Both the position numbers and the translations under genes were made by a program. From NCBI GenBank assembly GCA_021234155.1, contig JAJEKV010000059.1:1690182-1754181 (forward strand): a DNA stretch of 64,000 nucleotides. The letters are read 5' to 3'. Below the pieces are notes generated by a model that had not been told where the DNA came from, made no database searches, and saw only the letters and a program-made list of their open reading frames with translations. Shown piece by piece: positions 33,353 to 43,966 of the stretch. This DNA is from Isoetes taiwanensis. Taxonomy: Eukaryota > Streptophyta > Lycopodiopsida > Isoetales > Isoetaceae. The first letter of the stretch is position 1, and each line of letters starts with the position of its first letter.

Positions 33353-34121
33353 TCATACTAATTCAGTTTTGGGGTCTTGTGCCATATCTGGTGAAAAACT
33401 AGGAGAGTAATACTGGTACATTGTATATTCTCTACCAAGCGGACCAATCCCTCTTGATACCAAAGAGTCCACTGGATCACTACTATCAAACATAATAAGA
33501 ACAACGTATTTTGCCAACAGCTTGATGGACTGAAAAGGAGGAAGCTGAAGGCGTCTCAAAAGCCGAGATAACCAAACACGGAACTGTGAAAAATCCAAAT
33601 AGCCACCAGTAAAATATCCAAGGACTGCAGCACACTTAATATGAGCTTGATGGTCCACCTCAACCACAGGAATACCAGAAGCTTGAACTACATTCTGACA
33701 GTTAGACTGGTAAAATATGTCATCTGAAGGCAATTATTGTTGAAGCTGAGCCTGACAAGCTTTCAATGTGTCCAAGATGGCAGACAACTCATCCGTACTC
33801 CCTTCAGTCAACACCTGTAAAGTAGCTGCTACCCTTGCCTTCCTAGATGCACTAGAAACATCTTTACAAAGCCAATCACTAAATCTTTGATATGAAACTT
33901 TTGTAACAGAATCAGATGACTTCCAAGCATTATGATTTGCCTGAGGCTGAGACAACTTTGGGATTGGAATTTGCACCTGTTTGATGCAAATCCCCATTAA
34001 CTTCCACTCCCTTAGTTGCAGCCCCTTGCAAGGGAGGAAAATCCCTTTCTTCAAGAACCCCAGGAGCACTCAACAACAACGGCAAAGAACTTCCAATAGA
34101 ATTACTTACCTCTTTTTGCAT
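33353..34121 (-). pseudogene. LINE ORF1 fragment (DUF4283-like), minus strand
   Basis: From 34121 down, two frames joined near 33733 read MQKEVSNSIGSS, RFSDWLCKDVSSASRKARVA, then HIKCAAVLGYFTGGYLDFSQ and LLRRLQLPPFQSIKLLAKYV with LIMFDSSDPVDSLVSRG. The pattern G-Y-F-x-G...L...L-L-A-K-Y-x-x-L-I-x-F-x-x-x-x-x is that of the DUF4283 domain in ORF1 of plant LINEs. It stops at 33353 and no endonuclease follows. It lies head-to-head with the plus-strand LINE. Confidence 0.55.
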
Positions 34122-34217
34122 AACAATGGGGGATCCTGTATCACCAAATTGGCGGTGGATTCACGCCGTTTTGCCGCCACCTTAGAAGCTGGAGCAATAT
34201 CTGTCTTCCCCATCTCT

Positions 34218-35336
34218 ATGGCGATGGCGAAAACTAGGAAAGAAAAGGATGTAAAGGCTGCCACTGTGGGCAGCGTGGGCAGCGCTTCTAATAGCTCTGT
34301 GGAGGCATCAAAAGCAGTGACATCGATTCCAAAGCAGGCAGGTGTGAATAAAATACAGGAAAAAATGGTTGATGTTGCTGATATCGACACCTCCTCTGAT
34401 GCGGAGTCTTCAGATAACAACTCACCTGCTCGGGCTCTGAAAACAGGGCATGCTTCTGGCATCGCAACAGCAGGCCCACCTGTTCTGCAGGCTGGGTCGT
34501 CTCAGACAAAAAGTATGGCTGCAGGCTCTGAGTCGATTCAGGAGCAGGATGGGTTAACCGGGTTCTTTGCTGCAAACCCACAGGCTGGGCCATTTCAATT
34601 GAAACAGGGGCAGATTCATATCCAATCAGTACCATCGATTTTTGGCATGGCACAAACGATGGGGCAGTCTGTAGAGATGCCCTCTGCATTCTGCCCATCT
34701 GCTGCAACTCTTGGGCTGCAGAATACATCAGGGATGGGCTTCGAAAACATCCAGGTCTTCCTATATCAAATGCTCACTGAAATCTCTGCATCACGCAATC
34801 TAATGATGAAAATTCTGGAAATGATGGAATACTCTAAGAAAGAAGCGGCGATCAGAGAGGCAAAAATGCTCGAGCTTTTGCAAGGTATGACTGAATCAAT
34901 TCAATCTTTAAGAGCAGAAAACATCTCCATTAAGCAAGATATAGTAAAGATGAAGGAAAATCATTCTGAGACACCACAGGCTTACATGGGAGATGAAGAC
35001 GGCGGCATGGCTGCTGTCATTTCTAAACTAAATGAGAGAATGGACAATGTTTTGGAGCAGCAAGAGCGGCAGCAGAAACTATTAAATCTGAGGTCGGTCG
35101 GAGTACCTGAAAGAGATCACGAAAATACAAGAGAAGAAGTTCAGAAAATCATGGTTGAAAAACTCCATATTTTGGAATCTGGAGTGACTGATGCCTTCCG
35201 AGTAGGTCGACCATCCGAAAAAGGGAGAAACATTGTAGTTAAGTTTGCCAACAGGGAACATAGATCCCAAGTCTTACAGAAAAGGGCTAAATTGAGAGGA
35301 GAAAAGATATGGATAAACGAGGATTTAACAAAAGGA
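34218..35336 (+). pseudogene. LINE ORF1 protein
   Basis: About 373 residues from MAMAKTRKEKDV, which I prefer as the start because the upstream in-frame sequence overlaps the minus-strand ORF1 fragment. The N-terminal half is Ser/Ala/Gln-rich; the middle is coiled-coil-like (KILEMMEYSKKEAAIREAKM, LNERMDNVLEQQERQQKLL). The C-terminal part (VGVPERDHENTREEVQKIMV, DAFRVGRPSEKGRNIVVKFA, KRAKLRGEKIWINEDLTK) resembles the RNA-binding end of L1-type ORF1 proteins. A TAA follows, but the same frame goes on with LVRQGEIQKLREARQNGQ, so the stop is likely a mutation. Confidence 0.75.
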
Positions 35337-35449
35337 TAAATGTTAGTGAGACAAGGAGAGATCCAGAAATTGAGAGAAGCCAGGCAGAATGGGCAATGCG
35401 CTTACTGGAAAGGAGGAAAAGTGGTGATAGAAGATAGCGAATAGGAATT

Positions 35450-36660
35450 CGCGACCATCAGGTTATGTGCATGAAACATAAATGGTCTAGACATAACCAA
35501 GATGAGAGCTGTAGAAACTGAAAACTGGGATATCATCTTTTTTATGGAAACACATGAACACGAAGAGCATAGTTTGCCAAATCTACCAGGCTTTGTTTGT
35601 GTAGACTCCGTTTGGTATACAAAGGGCTGGAGATTAAGAGGTTTTGGGGGCATTGCTTGCTACTGCAAAACATCTTTGTCACATATGGTCAGGAGGGTTG
35701 TAAAATATTCTTCTAAGCAAACACTATGGGTGGAGTTGACAAGGGCCGATCGGAGGATCTTTGTTGGAGGGTGTTATTTCCCACCGCGTGAGTCACCAAT
35801 TTATGATCGTTATGATCTAGACAGAGACGACCCATTTTTTCATCTAGAACAGGATGTATTGGAGATTATGAATATGGGAGAAATAATACTAGTTGGGGAC
35901 TTCAATGGCCGTATAGCAAACAGGCAGGCGAACATGGTTGGGACATCAAGAGAAGAGATCTGGTTAGAGATGTTAGATGAGGAAGAGGTGTGCAAAGCTG
36001 GATGGGGGAGACACATTGAAGATACGTATGGGTATACTACACCTCAAGGGGGGCACCTATTGAACATGTGTGGAGGTTTGGGTCTAATGGTCTACAATGG
36101 GATTGCCAAATACCCATTCTCGGGGAAAGGCACGTCAGTTGGTTCGATGGGAGCAGGCTCGAGTATTGTAGATTACTTGATTGCTGGAGAACTTTCAACG
36201 GAAACTATCCTTGACTTCTATATTGGAGACTGTCCAGAATCAGATCACATGCCATTAATTTTTGAATTGAAACTCTCAGGCAAACCGAACCTAGAGGTGC
36301 CAGGTAAGAGTTATCCTTCACTCTCCTTTGATTTTCATAAAGCAAAAATGTAATGGATTTGTGTGAACATAAAGTAAGAAATGTGCAGTGGCCAGAAAGG
36401 GCTAATGATATAGATGCTAAACTTAGTGCCATCCTGCTGGAGGCTGCAACTGAATGCTTTAGCTCTTTTCGAAGAGCCAAGGGGCTGCCTTGTAATCACT
36501 AGTTTGATAGCGAATGCAAACAGCTGCGCAAGGTATACAAGGAAGCTAGAGGGAGCGATAAGATGGAAAAGAGAAGCACGTACATGAAAATGGTAAGAAG
36601 AAAGAAGAGAGCATACACAGCGGTAAAGCAAGTGGAAATGGTAGACATGATAACAAAGGA
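35450..36660 (+). pseudogene. LINE ORF2 endonuclease and linker
   Basis: An exonuclease-endonuclease-phosphatase fold nicks target DNA for reverse transcription. Motifs in order: a stop in place of W in xNINGL (35475), METHEHEEH (catalytic Glu), VGDFNGRI (about 35890, Asp/Asn) and ESDHMPLIF (about 36238, catalytic SDH). From about 36353 a one-base shift moves the linker (KMEKRSTYMKMVRRKKRAYT) to the next frame. A second shift near 36670 restores the first frame. Confidence 0.85.
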
Positions 36661-38490
36661 TCCAAAAAAAGTTCTGCAGTAAATTGAAAAGTAAGACAGC
36701 CACAGTGGCAAAACTAGATCTTGATGGACTTATAAGCCAAATAAAGAAGTTGTATTATGTAGATGGGACTGATGAGAAACTGAAGCAAAGTAATGATAAT
36801 TTAAAGATTCAAGCTGTTGATGTCGAGAGGGGAATTCACAAACTTGCTAATGGGAAGGCATCGGATATGTGTGGGCTAAAGGCTGAGATGGTAAAGTGGA
36901 TAGGGCCAGTGACATCAGAAGTGATTGGTAAATTGCTGAACGCAGCCATACAGGATGGTTTTCCATACAGTTGGCAAATAAACAGAGTAGTGCCTGTGCA
37001 TAAGTCAGGGGACGCAGGGGACCCTAATAATTATAGAATGATCATGGTAAGCAGCCTCTTTGCGAAGCTTTTTGCAACTATTGTAGAGCATAAAATAAGC
37101 TCCTGGGCAGAAGAGAATGGGAAAAGATCTAATATGCAAGCAGGTTTTAGGCTTAAGAAGGCTACTGTTGACCATATCCTAGTACTCAGAACTATAATAG
37201 ACTCAGTAAAGAAGACAAAAAAACCACTTTTCACGCTTTTTGTGGATTTTTCCAAAGCCTTTGATACGGTTAAAAGAGCAAATATATGGAATAGGATGGA
37301 GCAGCTTGGGGTTCCGGCGCAGTTCCAGAATGCGGTCGCAATATTATACAGGGATAGGTTCTGTACGTATAAATGAAAAATATTTGACGTATAAAGTCGA
37401 AAAATACGTATTTTACGGTAAAATCACATTATTTTTCGTATTTTTCCTTTGGCCCGAAAAAAAATTTTCGCGAAAGTTTAAACTTCAATTTCGCTGGCGG
37501 AGTTTAAACTACGAGAAATTCAAAAAAACAATTTCGCGTAAGTGAAAACCATTTAAACTACGAGAAAATTTTTCGGCGTAAGTTTAAATTGAAGTTTAAA
37601 AAATTAAAAATTAAAAAATTGTAACGTTACAAATTTTTTTATTTTATTTTTTATTTTCACAGAAGTTGAAACCGATTTAATTTCTGTGAAATTTTTAAGC
37701 AGAAGTTTAAATTGAAGTTTAAACTTCTGTGAAAATTTTTTTGTTCGCGTAAAGTTTAAACCGATTTAAACTACGGCGAAAAATTTTCACAGGCGAAAAT
37801 GAGTTTCGCCACGAAATTTTTTTGGGACGGAAAGTTTTTTGCCGTATTTTTGACGTATTATACGCCAAATTCATGCCGTATCAAACGAAAAATACGTATT
37901 CCGTATAAAACATACCAAGTATTGAACCTATCCCTGATATTATATGAAAAGGTGTGGGTACATTTATCTTTCCCTTTACCGCAAGATGTTGAAATTGAAA
38001 GTAATATTGGGGTTAAACAAGGATGTCCATTGTCCCCCACTTTGTTTGGCATTTTCATTGATGAATTAGAAGATTGGATTGCTAATAGCGGAGGTGATGG
38101 GGCAGCACTAACAGATTACATAGTGTTTTTGCTATTGTATGCTGATGATGTGGTCATTTTTGCTAAGAGTGAAGGGGGGCTGCTTTAGCAGCTTTTTGTG
38201 ATTCGAAGGATATGAGCGTCAATCTAGCGAAAACAAAAATTATGATTTTTGGCACTAGGAAGACAGACAGGTATACCTTTCACTATAAGGGAGAAAAAGT
38301 GGATATAGTGTCTACATATAAATATCTAGGCCTACTAGTTGATCAATCATATAGGTGGAATAAGGTAGTGGACCAAAGGGTAGATGGGGGGCTAAAGGCC
38401 TTGTTTGCGATGCAGAGGCAATGTAAGAATGCAGATATTGTTGATTTTGGGTTAAAGAAAAAATTGTTTTGCTCCTTGGTACTATAGGCA
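36660..38490 (+). pseudogene. LINE ORF2 reverse transcriptase
   Basis: Motifs: NGKASDMCGLKAEMVKW, PVHKSGDAGDPNNYRMIMV (RT 1-2), FTLFVDFSKAFDTV (motif A, catalytic Asp), then the hAT-like insertion after NAVAILY, then GVKQGCPLSPTLFGIFIDEL (motif B) and LLYADDVVIFA (motif C, catalytic DD). KTKIMIFGTRKTD and YKYLGLLVD follow in another frame. Plant L1 or a related clade is possible; I could not assign it. Confidence 0.9.
37349..37936. mobile_element. hAT-like non-autonomous DNA element
   Basis: 588 bp with terminal inverted repeat CAGGGATAGGTTC at both ends and perfect 8-bp target duplication ATATTATA (37341-37348 and 37937-37944). Both the CAGGG terminus and the 8-bp duplication are hAT hallmarks. 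The interior has no ORF of transposase size. It is very AT-rich, with repeated GTTTAAACTACGAGAAA and GAAGTTTAAA blocks and many ACGTATT/CGTATAA motifs. It interrupts the LINE RT domain. Confidence 0.92.
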
Positions 38491-39195
38491 GTGTTGTATG
38501 GATGTGTAATATGGGGGCCCGGCTTATCACTGGATAGATGGAAGAAAGTAGAAAGAGTCCAAAAGAAGTTCTTACTTGCCGAAATGGGAGTAAAGGTGCA
38601 AACACCTTATGCTATGCTGCTTGCTGAGACAGGCTTAATGCCAATAGAGGGCGAAGCCCTATGCCAAACAGTTGTATATGTGTGGAAGATGCGAGTCTTG
38701 GATGACCAAGCTCTACCACATGCTGCTATGAAACATAGTGAGAACAAAGGGTGGTATGCTGATTTTCTGAAATGGCTTCTAAAGTGGGGCATCAATATCG
38801 AAGATATCCCATTAAATGCATTACAAGCAAGAATATATGTATGGGACAAAGTAAAACAAAAAATGTGGAGTGGGGCCAAACCAAAAATGGAAAGCTATAA
38901 AAAGTGGATGAACCCAGAGCTGATCGAGATGCCTTATTTGAGAGAAAATCTCTTTACATAAGCGACACATGATATGTAGAATGCGACTCAGCTCACACCA
39001 TCTGGGCATTGAGGTGGGTCGATGGGGAGACATACCACAAGAATTTCGAGTGTGCAGGTTATGTGAGGAGAACACTTTGGAGGATGAGAACCATGTCATC
39101 TTACAATGTCCAGCTTACCAAGATTAAAGAAGACATCATGGGATTCTGGCCAATACCCTTGTGGAGTTTTTCAGACTTCCTGCGAAGGTAATTGG
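38491..39195 (+). pseudogene. LINE ORF2 C-terminal region, first part
   Basis: The open frame at 38491-38961 (YGCVIWGPGLSLDRWKKVER, ETGLMPIEGEALCQTVVYVW) is the usual region after RT. After a frame change, CRLCEENTLEDENHVILQC (about 39050-39105) gives the C-x2-C...H-x4-C motif found near the end of LINE ORF2 proteins. The frame runs to LPAKVIG at the solo LTR insertion site. Confidence 0.75.
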
Positions 39196-40881
39196 TGTGA
39201 CGTTCAACGCATTTGTACGCTATACACACGTATAAATACTGTGTATACATACTGCATACCGTGACACGTCACGTATAAGGTTAGTACATTTTCTCACTTA
39301 ATCAAAGGTAGTTAGTTAGAAGTTATATTAGTTAGTAGTTACTAACCATTGGGTTATGGGGAACATGGGACACGTGTCATATGGTTGACCATCCAGCTAG
39401 AGTTGACCAGCGCAGGTGCAAACTTCAATTGTGAGGGGTACGTGACCAAGGATAAGAGAAGTATGTAAGTTGACCCAGTTGACCAGCCAGGTAAGGTGTC
39501 AAATGTAGATGGCCACCTAGTCTACCCTGGTTGGCCAAAGGATAGTTGCCAAACCAAGCCTGGCTAGGCTTTCCCCAGGTCGACTTGGTGAATTCGGTAT
39601 AGTTTCTCTAGTTTTTCCAGCTGATAGCGCCTCAGACCAGCTTGTGCTAGCCCAATTCAGTTACCAGCCTAGAGATGGAACCTGTTCAGGACTGCAGTCG
39701 AGATGCTGGTTAGTAGACATAGCTAGTTGTGATTCTAGTAGATAGGAGTCTTTGGTTGAATTCTAACCCTTCTTTGCTTAGATGAATGGTTAAATTCAAT
39801 TCTTTTGTTCTTTTGAAGTTATATGAATGCTTGATGATGTTACTTCATGGATGGAATGTTTCTTTTCTGCTCCTCCTGTAAGAAATGGGGTTAAGGGAGG
39901 GTAGAGACCTGAAAGCTAGTAGTTTAGAAGATGCTCCTAGCTAGAATCCCTTAGATCCTATTAAATGCGGCCTGTGCACAAGAGCCCACCTAGCTGTGGG
40001 GGCTATGGAGTGACTTGTACTTTAAGAACGGGCATCATGGTGAAACGGGGGTGGAGCCTTGCTGACCGCGGGTACTGGGGCTCCTACAGTGTGCTAGTCT
40101 TATGGTCGGTCACTGCGTGTGGGCCGGGTATGGGACCGACACCTCCTGGGTGTTAGATCGTTGATTGACACTCTGGACAGGTGCGGTGAGACCCGATGTG
40201 GTGATCCGACCTGTGGTTTTTGGGGGGTTAAAGTCGGGTACGAGTAGTGGGTTGCCAATGGTAGGCACTACTCTCTAGCACACCCATGTAGCCATGATGA
40301 CCCGGGGAGGGGATACGTCCCTGACCTGCCTCAGCGCAACTGGTGAGATGCAAGCCGGAGTAGTCTCATAGGGTGATTCCATGAGATTGCGCAACGCGGA
40401 AGGCTATAGTCATTCCAGAGCTCGATTCAGCTTATCTGCAAAGTGTGCACAGGAGGGGCGGATGGAGTGGTCAACCCTAGCCATTGTCTCAAGCCAGCCA
40501 ATGCCATTGCCATGAATTCTGTCTGTTGTTATCTTGAGGCCAAGCCGTCAGTTGATTCCCCATGAGTCAGAGCCCGGGGTAGAGCTATTGGGTGGGTGTA
40601 AATGTGTTGTTTACTGTATGTTGTTGATAGAGACTCTCGGATGAAGGTATGTTATTCTTATATGTTATTGGTTGCTAACATGTATGCGCGCTTCCGCTAT
40701 ATAGGATTCCCATTGAAGGCGTGGGCCGAATGACACCTCCGTGTCCTTCACTCCGACATCTGCGGTTATCTAGATGGTCCGAGTTAGACGGAGGGCCTTT
40801 TCGTGGTGATGGAGTGCCATGGAAAAGGGATTTCCTGTATTTATACGATGGGGGTATCCTATAGATTCAGGGAGCGTCACA
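39196..40881 (+). mobile_element. 1686-bp solo LTR
   Basis: Starts TGTGACG and ends CGTCACA, with target duplication ATTGG (39191-39195 and 40882-40886). Removing it makes LINE ORF2 run through LPAKVIGKFLTDIL without a gap. A TATAAATA lies at 39231. There is no internal retroelement sequence, so recombination between two LTRs is the likely origin. Orientation is assumed from the TATA motif. No other copy is seen in the window. Confidence 0.9.
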
Positions 40882-41109
40882 ATTGGTAAATTCTTAACGG
40901 ATATCCTAGATCTGAGAGAACAATATGTGCAAGGGTACAAAGCACTTCTAGAAGACTATGAGTCATATGTTAGAGAGGAGACCGGCACTCTTCCAACTGT
41001 GGAAGAGGCTGTATAAATTTATGGGATACAGTTTTCTTGTAAAAATGCACGTCTCATAGACCTGATGGTCTAGTAGGCGAAAATAATCAAATTTCTTTCT
41101 TTCTTTCTA
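40882..41109 (+). pseudogene. LINE ORF2 C-terminus and 3' end
   Basis: The frame continues with KFLTDILDLREQYVQGYKAL and ends LPTVEEAV and TAA at 41014-41016. The 3' UTR is about 75 bp, followed by (TTTC)n. A tail of short tandem repeats rather than poly(A) is seen in some LINE clades. Confidence 0.8.
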
Positions 41110-41648
41110 TTGAAAGTGGCCAAAATCACACAGCCCAATTCCGGCCCCTAATGTGAGAGCAAACCCTATAAAAAATGACACTGATGATAGCCCTCAGAGC
41201 CTCAGAACAAGCTTTTCAACGAGCTAAAGATCATCAAAAACGGAGCCTGAATGCTCAAGATACAAGGACAAACGCTGGCAGCCCTAAGCGCCATAGTCAG
41301 GAGCGCCTCCCGGCAACAATGTGATTGTGGTATTCTTCACAGGATGACCAAAGAACTTTCTCCACAACTGAAGGGCCGAACAAATGTTATAAGCCACAAC
41401 TGAGCACTATAAGGTGTTTAGGCAAAAACCGAAACATCAAAATTTTGCAAATCATTCTAGCCGAGGGGATTCGTACCTTGAGGAAGATGAAATATCCGAG
41501 AGACAGGGTCTTGATTGGGAAAAATCTTGATCTCTCCAACCTTGGTTTGAAATCCCGTGTTAGAAGAAACCAAACTTGCTACAAACTAACATATCTATGC
41601 CTGATTTGGTGAAGAAAGAACCTCATCCAAGAAGGTGTTAAGGCTGAC
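41110..41648. other. Flank between LINE and chromovirus
   Basis: No gene recognised. A 95-codon frame at 41325-41612 has no known domain. The final bases CTGAC (41644-41648) form the left target duplication of the chromovirus. Confidence 0.5.
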
Positions 41649-42171
41649 TGTTACGATATTAGAATAAGATATATGGTATTTGAGTAAAATACTAGCTCGG
41701 GGGTGTGGTTCACGATCAACAAGCACACAAACAATAAAGAAATGACATCTTAAAACTTATGGTTGATAACAGGATCTGGTATCAGCCCATGCAGCCATGT
41801 TATTAGATGGATTTGAACCCTAGTCTCTAGCTTGAAAGACCAAGCTCTTAACCAAAGCGCCAATCTTCAAAGGGAAATTTACCTTTAGGGACATTTCAAG
41901 AGACTATAAAAGAGCATACCCTAGAAGAGAAGACTCACCATTTCGACCCTACTCATCCTCCTCTCTTGAATCATCCTCCGCCTTCCTATTCCCCATAGCA
42001 AGCTTGTTGGTCTCAGGGGGATAAAGATTTCTTGCTCCAAGATAAAGACTTCCTGGTGAATCCGGTTGGGTGGATCAACCTTTCTCCTACTAACTGGATT
42101 ATGTTATTAGTTTCTTGGTTCTTTGCAGGTGAATCATAAGGGTTCTAATCAATTCATAAGGGTTCTTATCA
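41649..42171 (+). repeat. 5' LTR of the chromovirus
   Basis: Starts TGTTACG and ends TTATCA. A TATAAAAGAG at about 41916 is a candidate TATA box; the 3' LTR lacks that 11-bp stretch. The last 45 bp contain two tandem copies of CATAAGGGTTCT(T/A)ATCA. A 44-bp block present in the 3' LTR is missing here. Confidence 0.93.
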
Positions 42172-42173
42172 AT

Positions 42174-42185
42174 TGGTATCAGAGC
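42174..42185 (+). promoter_or_regulatory. Primer-binding site, initiator Met-tRNA
   Basis: TGGTATCAGAGC, two bases after the 5' LTR end, is exactly complementary to the 3' end of plant initiator methionine tRNA. Confidence 0.92.
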
Positions 42186-42217
42186 AAAGCTGATCTTGAG
42201 CAATAAACTCCTGTGCT

Positions 42218-43290
42218 ATGGCCGCTAATCGCTTCAATATATCTGAAAGTGCCTATTTGCAAGCTATGCATAATGCTAGCTTTATAGCAGCCCAAATTGC
42301 TCTTCCTCCACCATCCAGTCATGCCGATTGTCAAAGGCAATTAGAGCATCTAGCAATTGCCTATAATTTCCTGCCAGATCATGCACAGCAAAATTCGGCC
42401 GTGAATGATTCCTTGCCGCCTCCACTGCCAGATAGCCCTCCGCCTGAAATTCCTCCTCCACCTCCTGTTCAAGATTTTGATGTCGCCGCCAATCTTGAAA
42501 ATAATTCCAAGAAGGATAGATTGTGTAAATGGCTAGAGAAAGTGGATATGCCTTACTTCAAAGGGGGTTCCGGAGTGAAACCGATACAGGTTATCTGTTT
42601 TTTAGGAATTTGGGAGAAATTCTTTGAACGAGTTAAGGCCACTGAGCAAGAGAAATTGCAAGCCATGGATACTTACCTTGATGATCAAGCACAGGTTTGG
42701 TGGCAGGGAAGGCGACAGAAGGAACCTCAGATTAATCTATGGTCTGAGTTCAAACACACCTTTGAAGCAAATTATTTGCCAACCAATTATTATAGACTTC
42801 TACAGAAAGAATGGGATCAAATCAATTAGGAGGATGGGGAATCTGTAGCTTATTATAACATGAAGCTTAATCACTTGGGATCCCAGGTTCGCAATCTCAG
42901 TGAGGCTGAACTTCTGTGGAAGTATGTCAATGGATTGCGAGAGGATATTTTTGCAGAGCTGGATCTTTTGGAACCAGTGGATATGGCAGATGCAATCCGA
43001 AAAGCAGCAGCAGCTGAACGAAAGCTTAATCCTAAGGCTAGAAAATTGGTGATCTGGGAAGGAGCACCTTCTAGAGAGCAGAAGCGAATGAAGAGAGAAA
43101 AGTTTGAGAACATAAGAGATAGAAAAGGTAGAAGAGGACGGGATGAGCAGAAACCTCGAAGGGGAGCACGGTTTGATGGCCGGAAGAGGGGTAATGGAAA
43201 TAAGTCGTAACAACAAGGGTCTTCTAAGGGACCAAGAACAGGTTGTTACATATGTGGTGGTCCACACTATCAGAGTAACTACCCAAAGAA
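42218..43290 (+). pseudogene. Chromovirus gag
   Basis: Starts MAANRFNISESAYLQAMHNA. A Pro-rich linker is followed by DMPYFKG and the core QAQVWWQGRRQ, FKHTFEANYLP. A stop (likely Q to TAG) at 42827 interrupts it; the next frame carries YYNMKLNHLGSQVRNLSEAE and AAAAERKLNPKARK and a basic stretch. The zinc knuckle at about 43243 reads CYICGGPHYQSNY: its last cysteine is Tyr (TGC to TAC). The nucleocapsid is therefore damaged. Confidence 0.85.
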
Positions 43291-43539
43291 CACAGTGGTA
43301 CCTGAAAAGCAGGTGAGGAAGGTACAGTTTAAGGAACCTCCTCCTAAGGAGCGCCCTACTGCCCAAGCTCATAATCTGGAGGACAAGCCTGAGACATCTC
43401 AAGCAGGAGAAGAAAGGGACGCTTGAAAGCGGTAGCTTCAGAACAGGAAAAGGGCAGATTGCAAATTGCATATATGAAAACATTAAGTGCAACAGCTGTT
43501 CCATCTTCATGGTTGTTTTAGCTCAAAGGAAAAATTGCA

Positions 43540-43950
43540 GATAGACAGATCATTGTTTTGCTAGATGATGGGGCAACTCATGACGTTATCTCCATGAATA
43601 TAGTGAATGATCTGAAATTGCCAATTTATGATCTGCAGGCTCAGGTTTCTGTGGTACAAGGGCTCAAAGGGTCAGAAGGCCGCTGTGTCAAATTTGTTAT
43701 TGCACCCTTGGAAATAGAAGCTTATGCTGAGCGCAGGGCACTCTTGGTAGCTGATTTGGAAACTGTGGATAATTCTTGTCCTTGGAATAGGATGGCGAAC
43801 TCAATATGATGTTCAACCAAACTATCGCCAAATGACTATTAAAATGTTTGTTGATGGGAAACCAATAGTCTTGAGAGCTGACTCTGTAAGTGAATGTGAA
43901 CCTTTGCTTTCATTTTCTGAGGCAAAGTCATTAATACAAAATGATGCTTA
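43540..43950 (+). pseudogene. Chromovirus aspartic protease
   Basis: LLDDGATHDVISMNIVNDL is the D-S-G-A-T-H active-site region with Asp in place of Ser. VVQGLKGSEGR follows. The frame stops at 43807 and the rest of the domain is in another frame. Confidence 0.72.
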
Positions 43951-43966
43951 GGCATATTTTATTTAT

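Larger units (their letters stand above)
34218..41109 (+). mobile_element. Non-LTR retrotransposon (LINE) with two nested insertions
   Basis: Order: ORF1 (34218-35336), apurinic-type endonuclease (35450-36350), reverse transcriptase (36660-38200), C-terminal region with a cysteine/histidine motif, and a 3' end with (TTTC)n at 41092-41109. It is interrupted by a 588-bp hAT-like element at 37349-37936 and a 1686-bp solo LTR at 39196-40881. Without both, the reading frame across each site is continuous. Its true 5' end is probably within 34120-34217. Confidence 0.9.

Noticed and set aside
39965-40156. A 63-codon frame in the solo LTR
   Set aside because: Inside non-coding LTR sequence, no domain.
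41780-41790. TGGTATCAG inside the chromovirus 5' LTR
   Set aside because: It resembles a PBS but lies within the LTR; the true PBS follows the LTR end at 42174.
42800-43510. A 236-codon minus-strand frame opposite chromovirus gag
   Set aside because: Leu/Ser/Cys-rich antisense shadow of a purine-rich gag; no domain.
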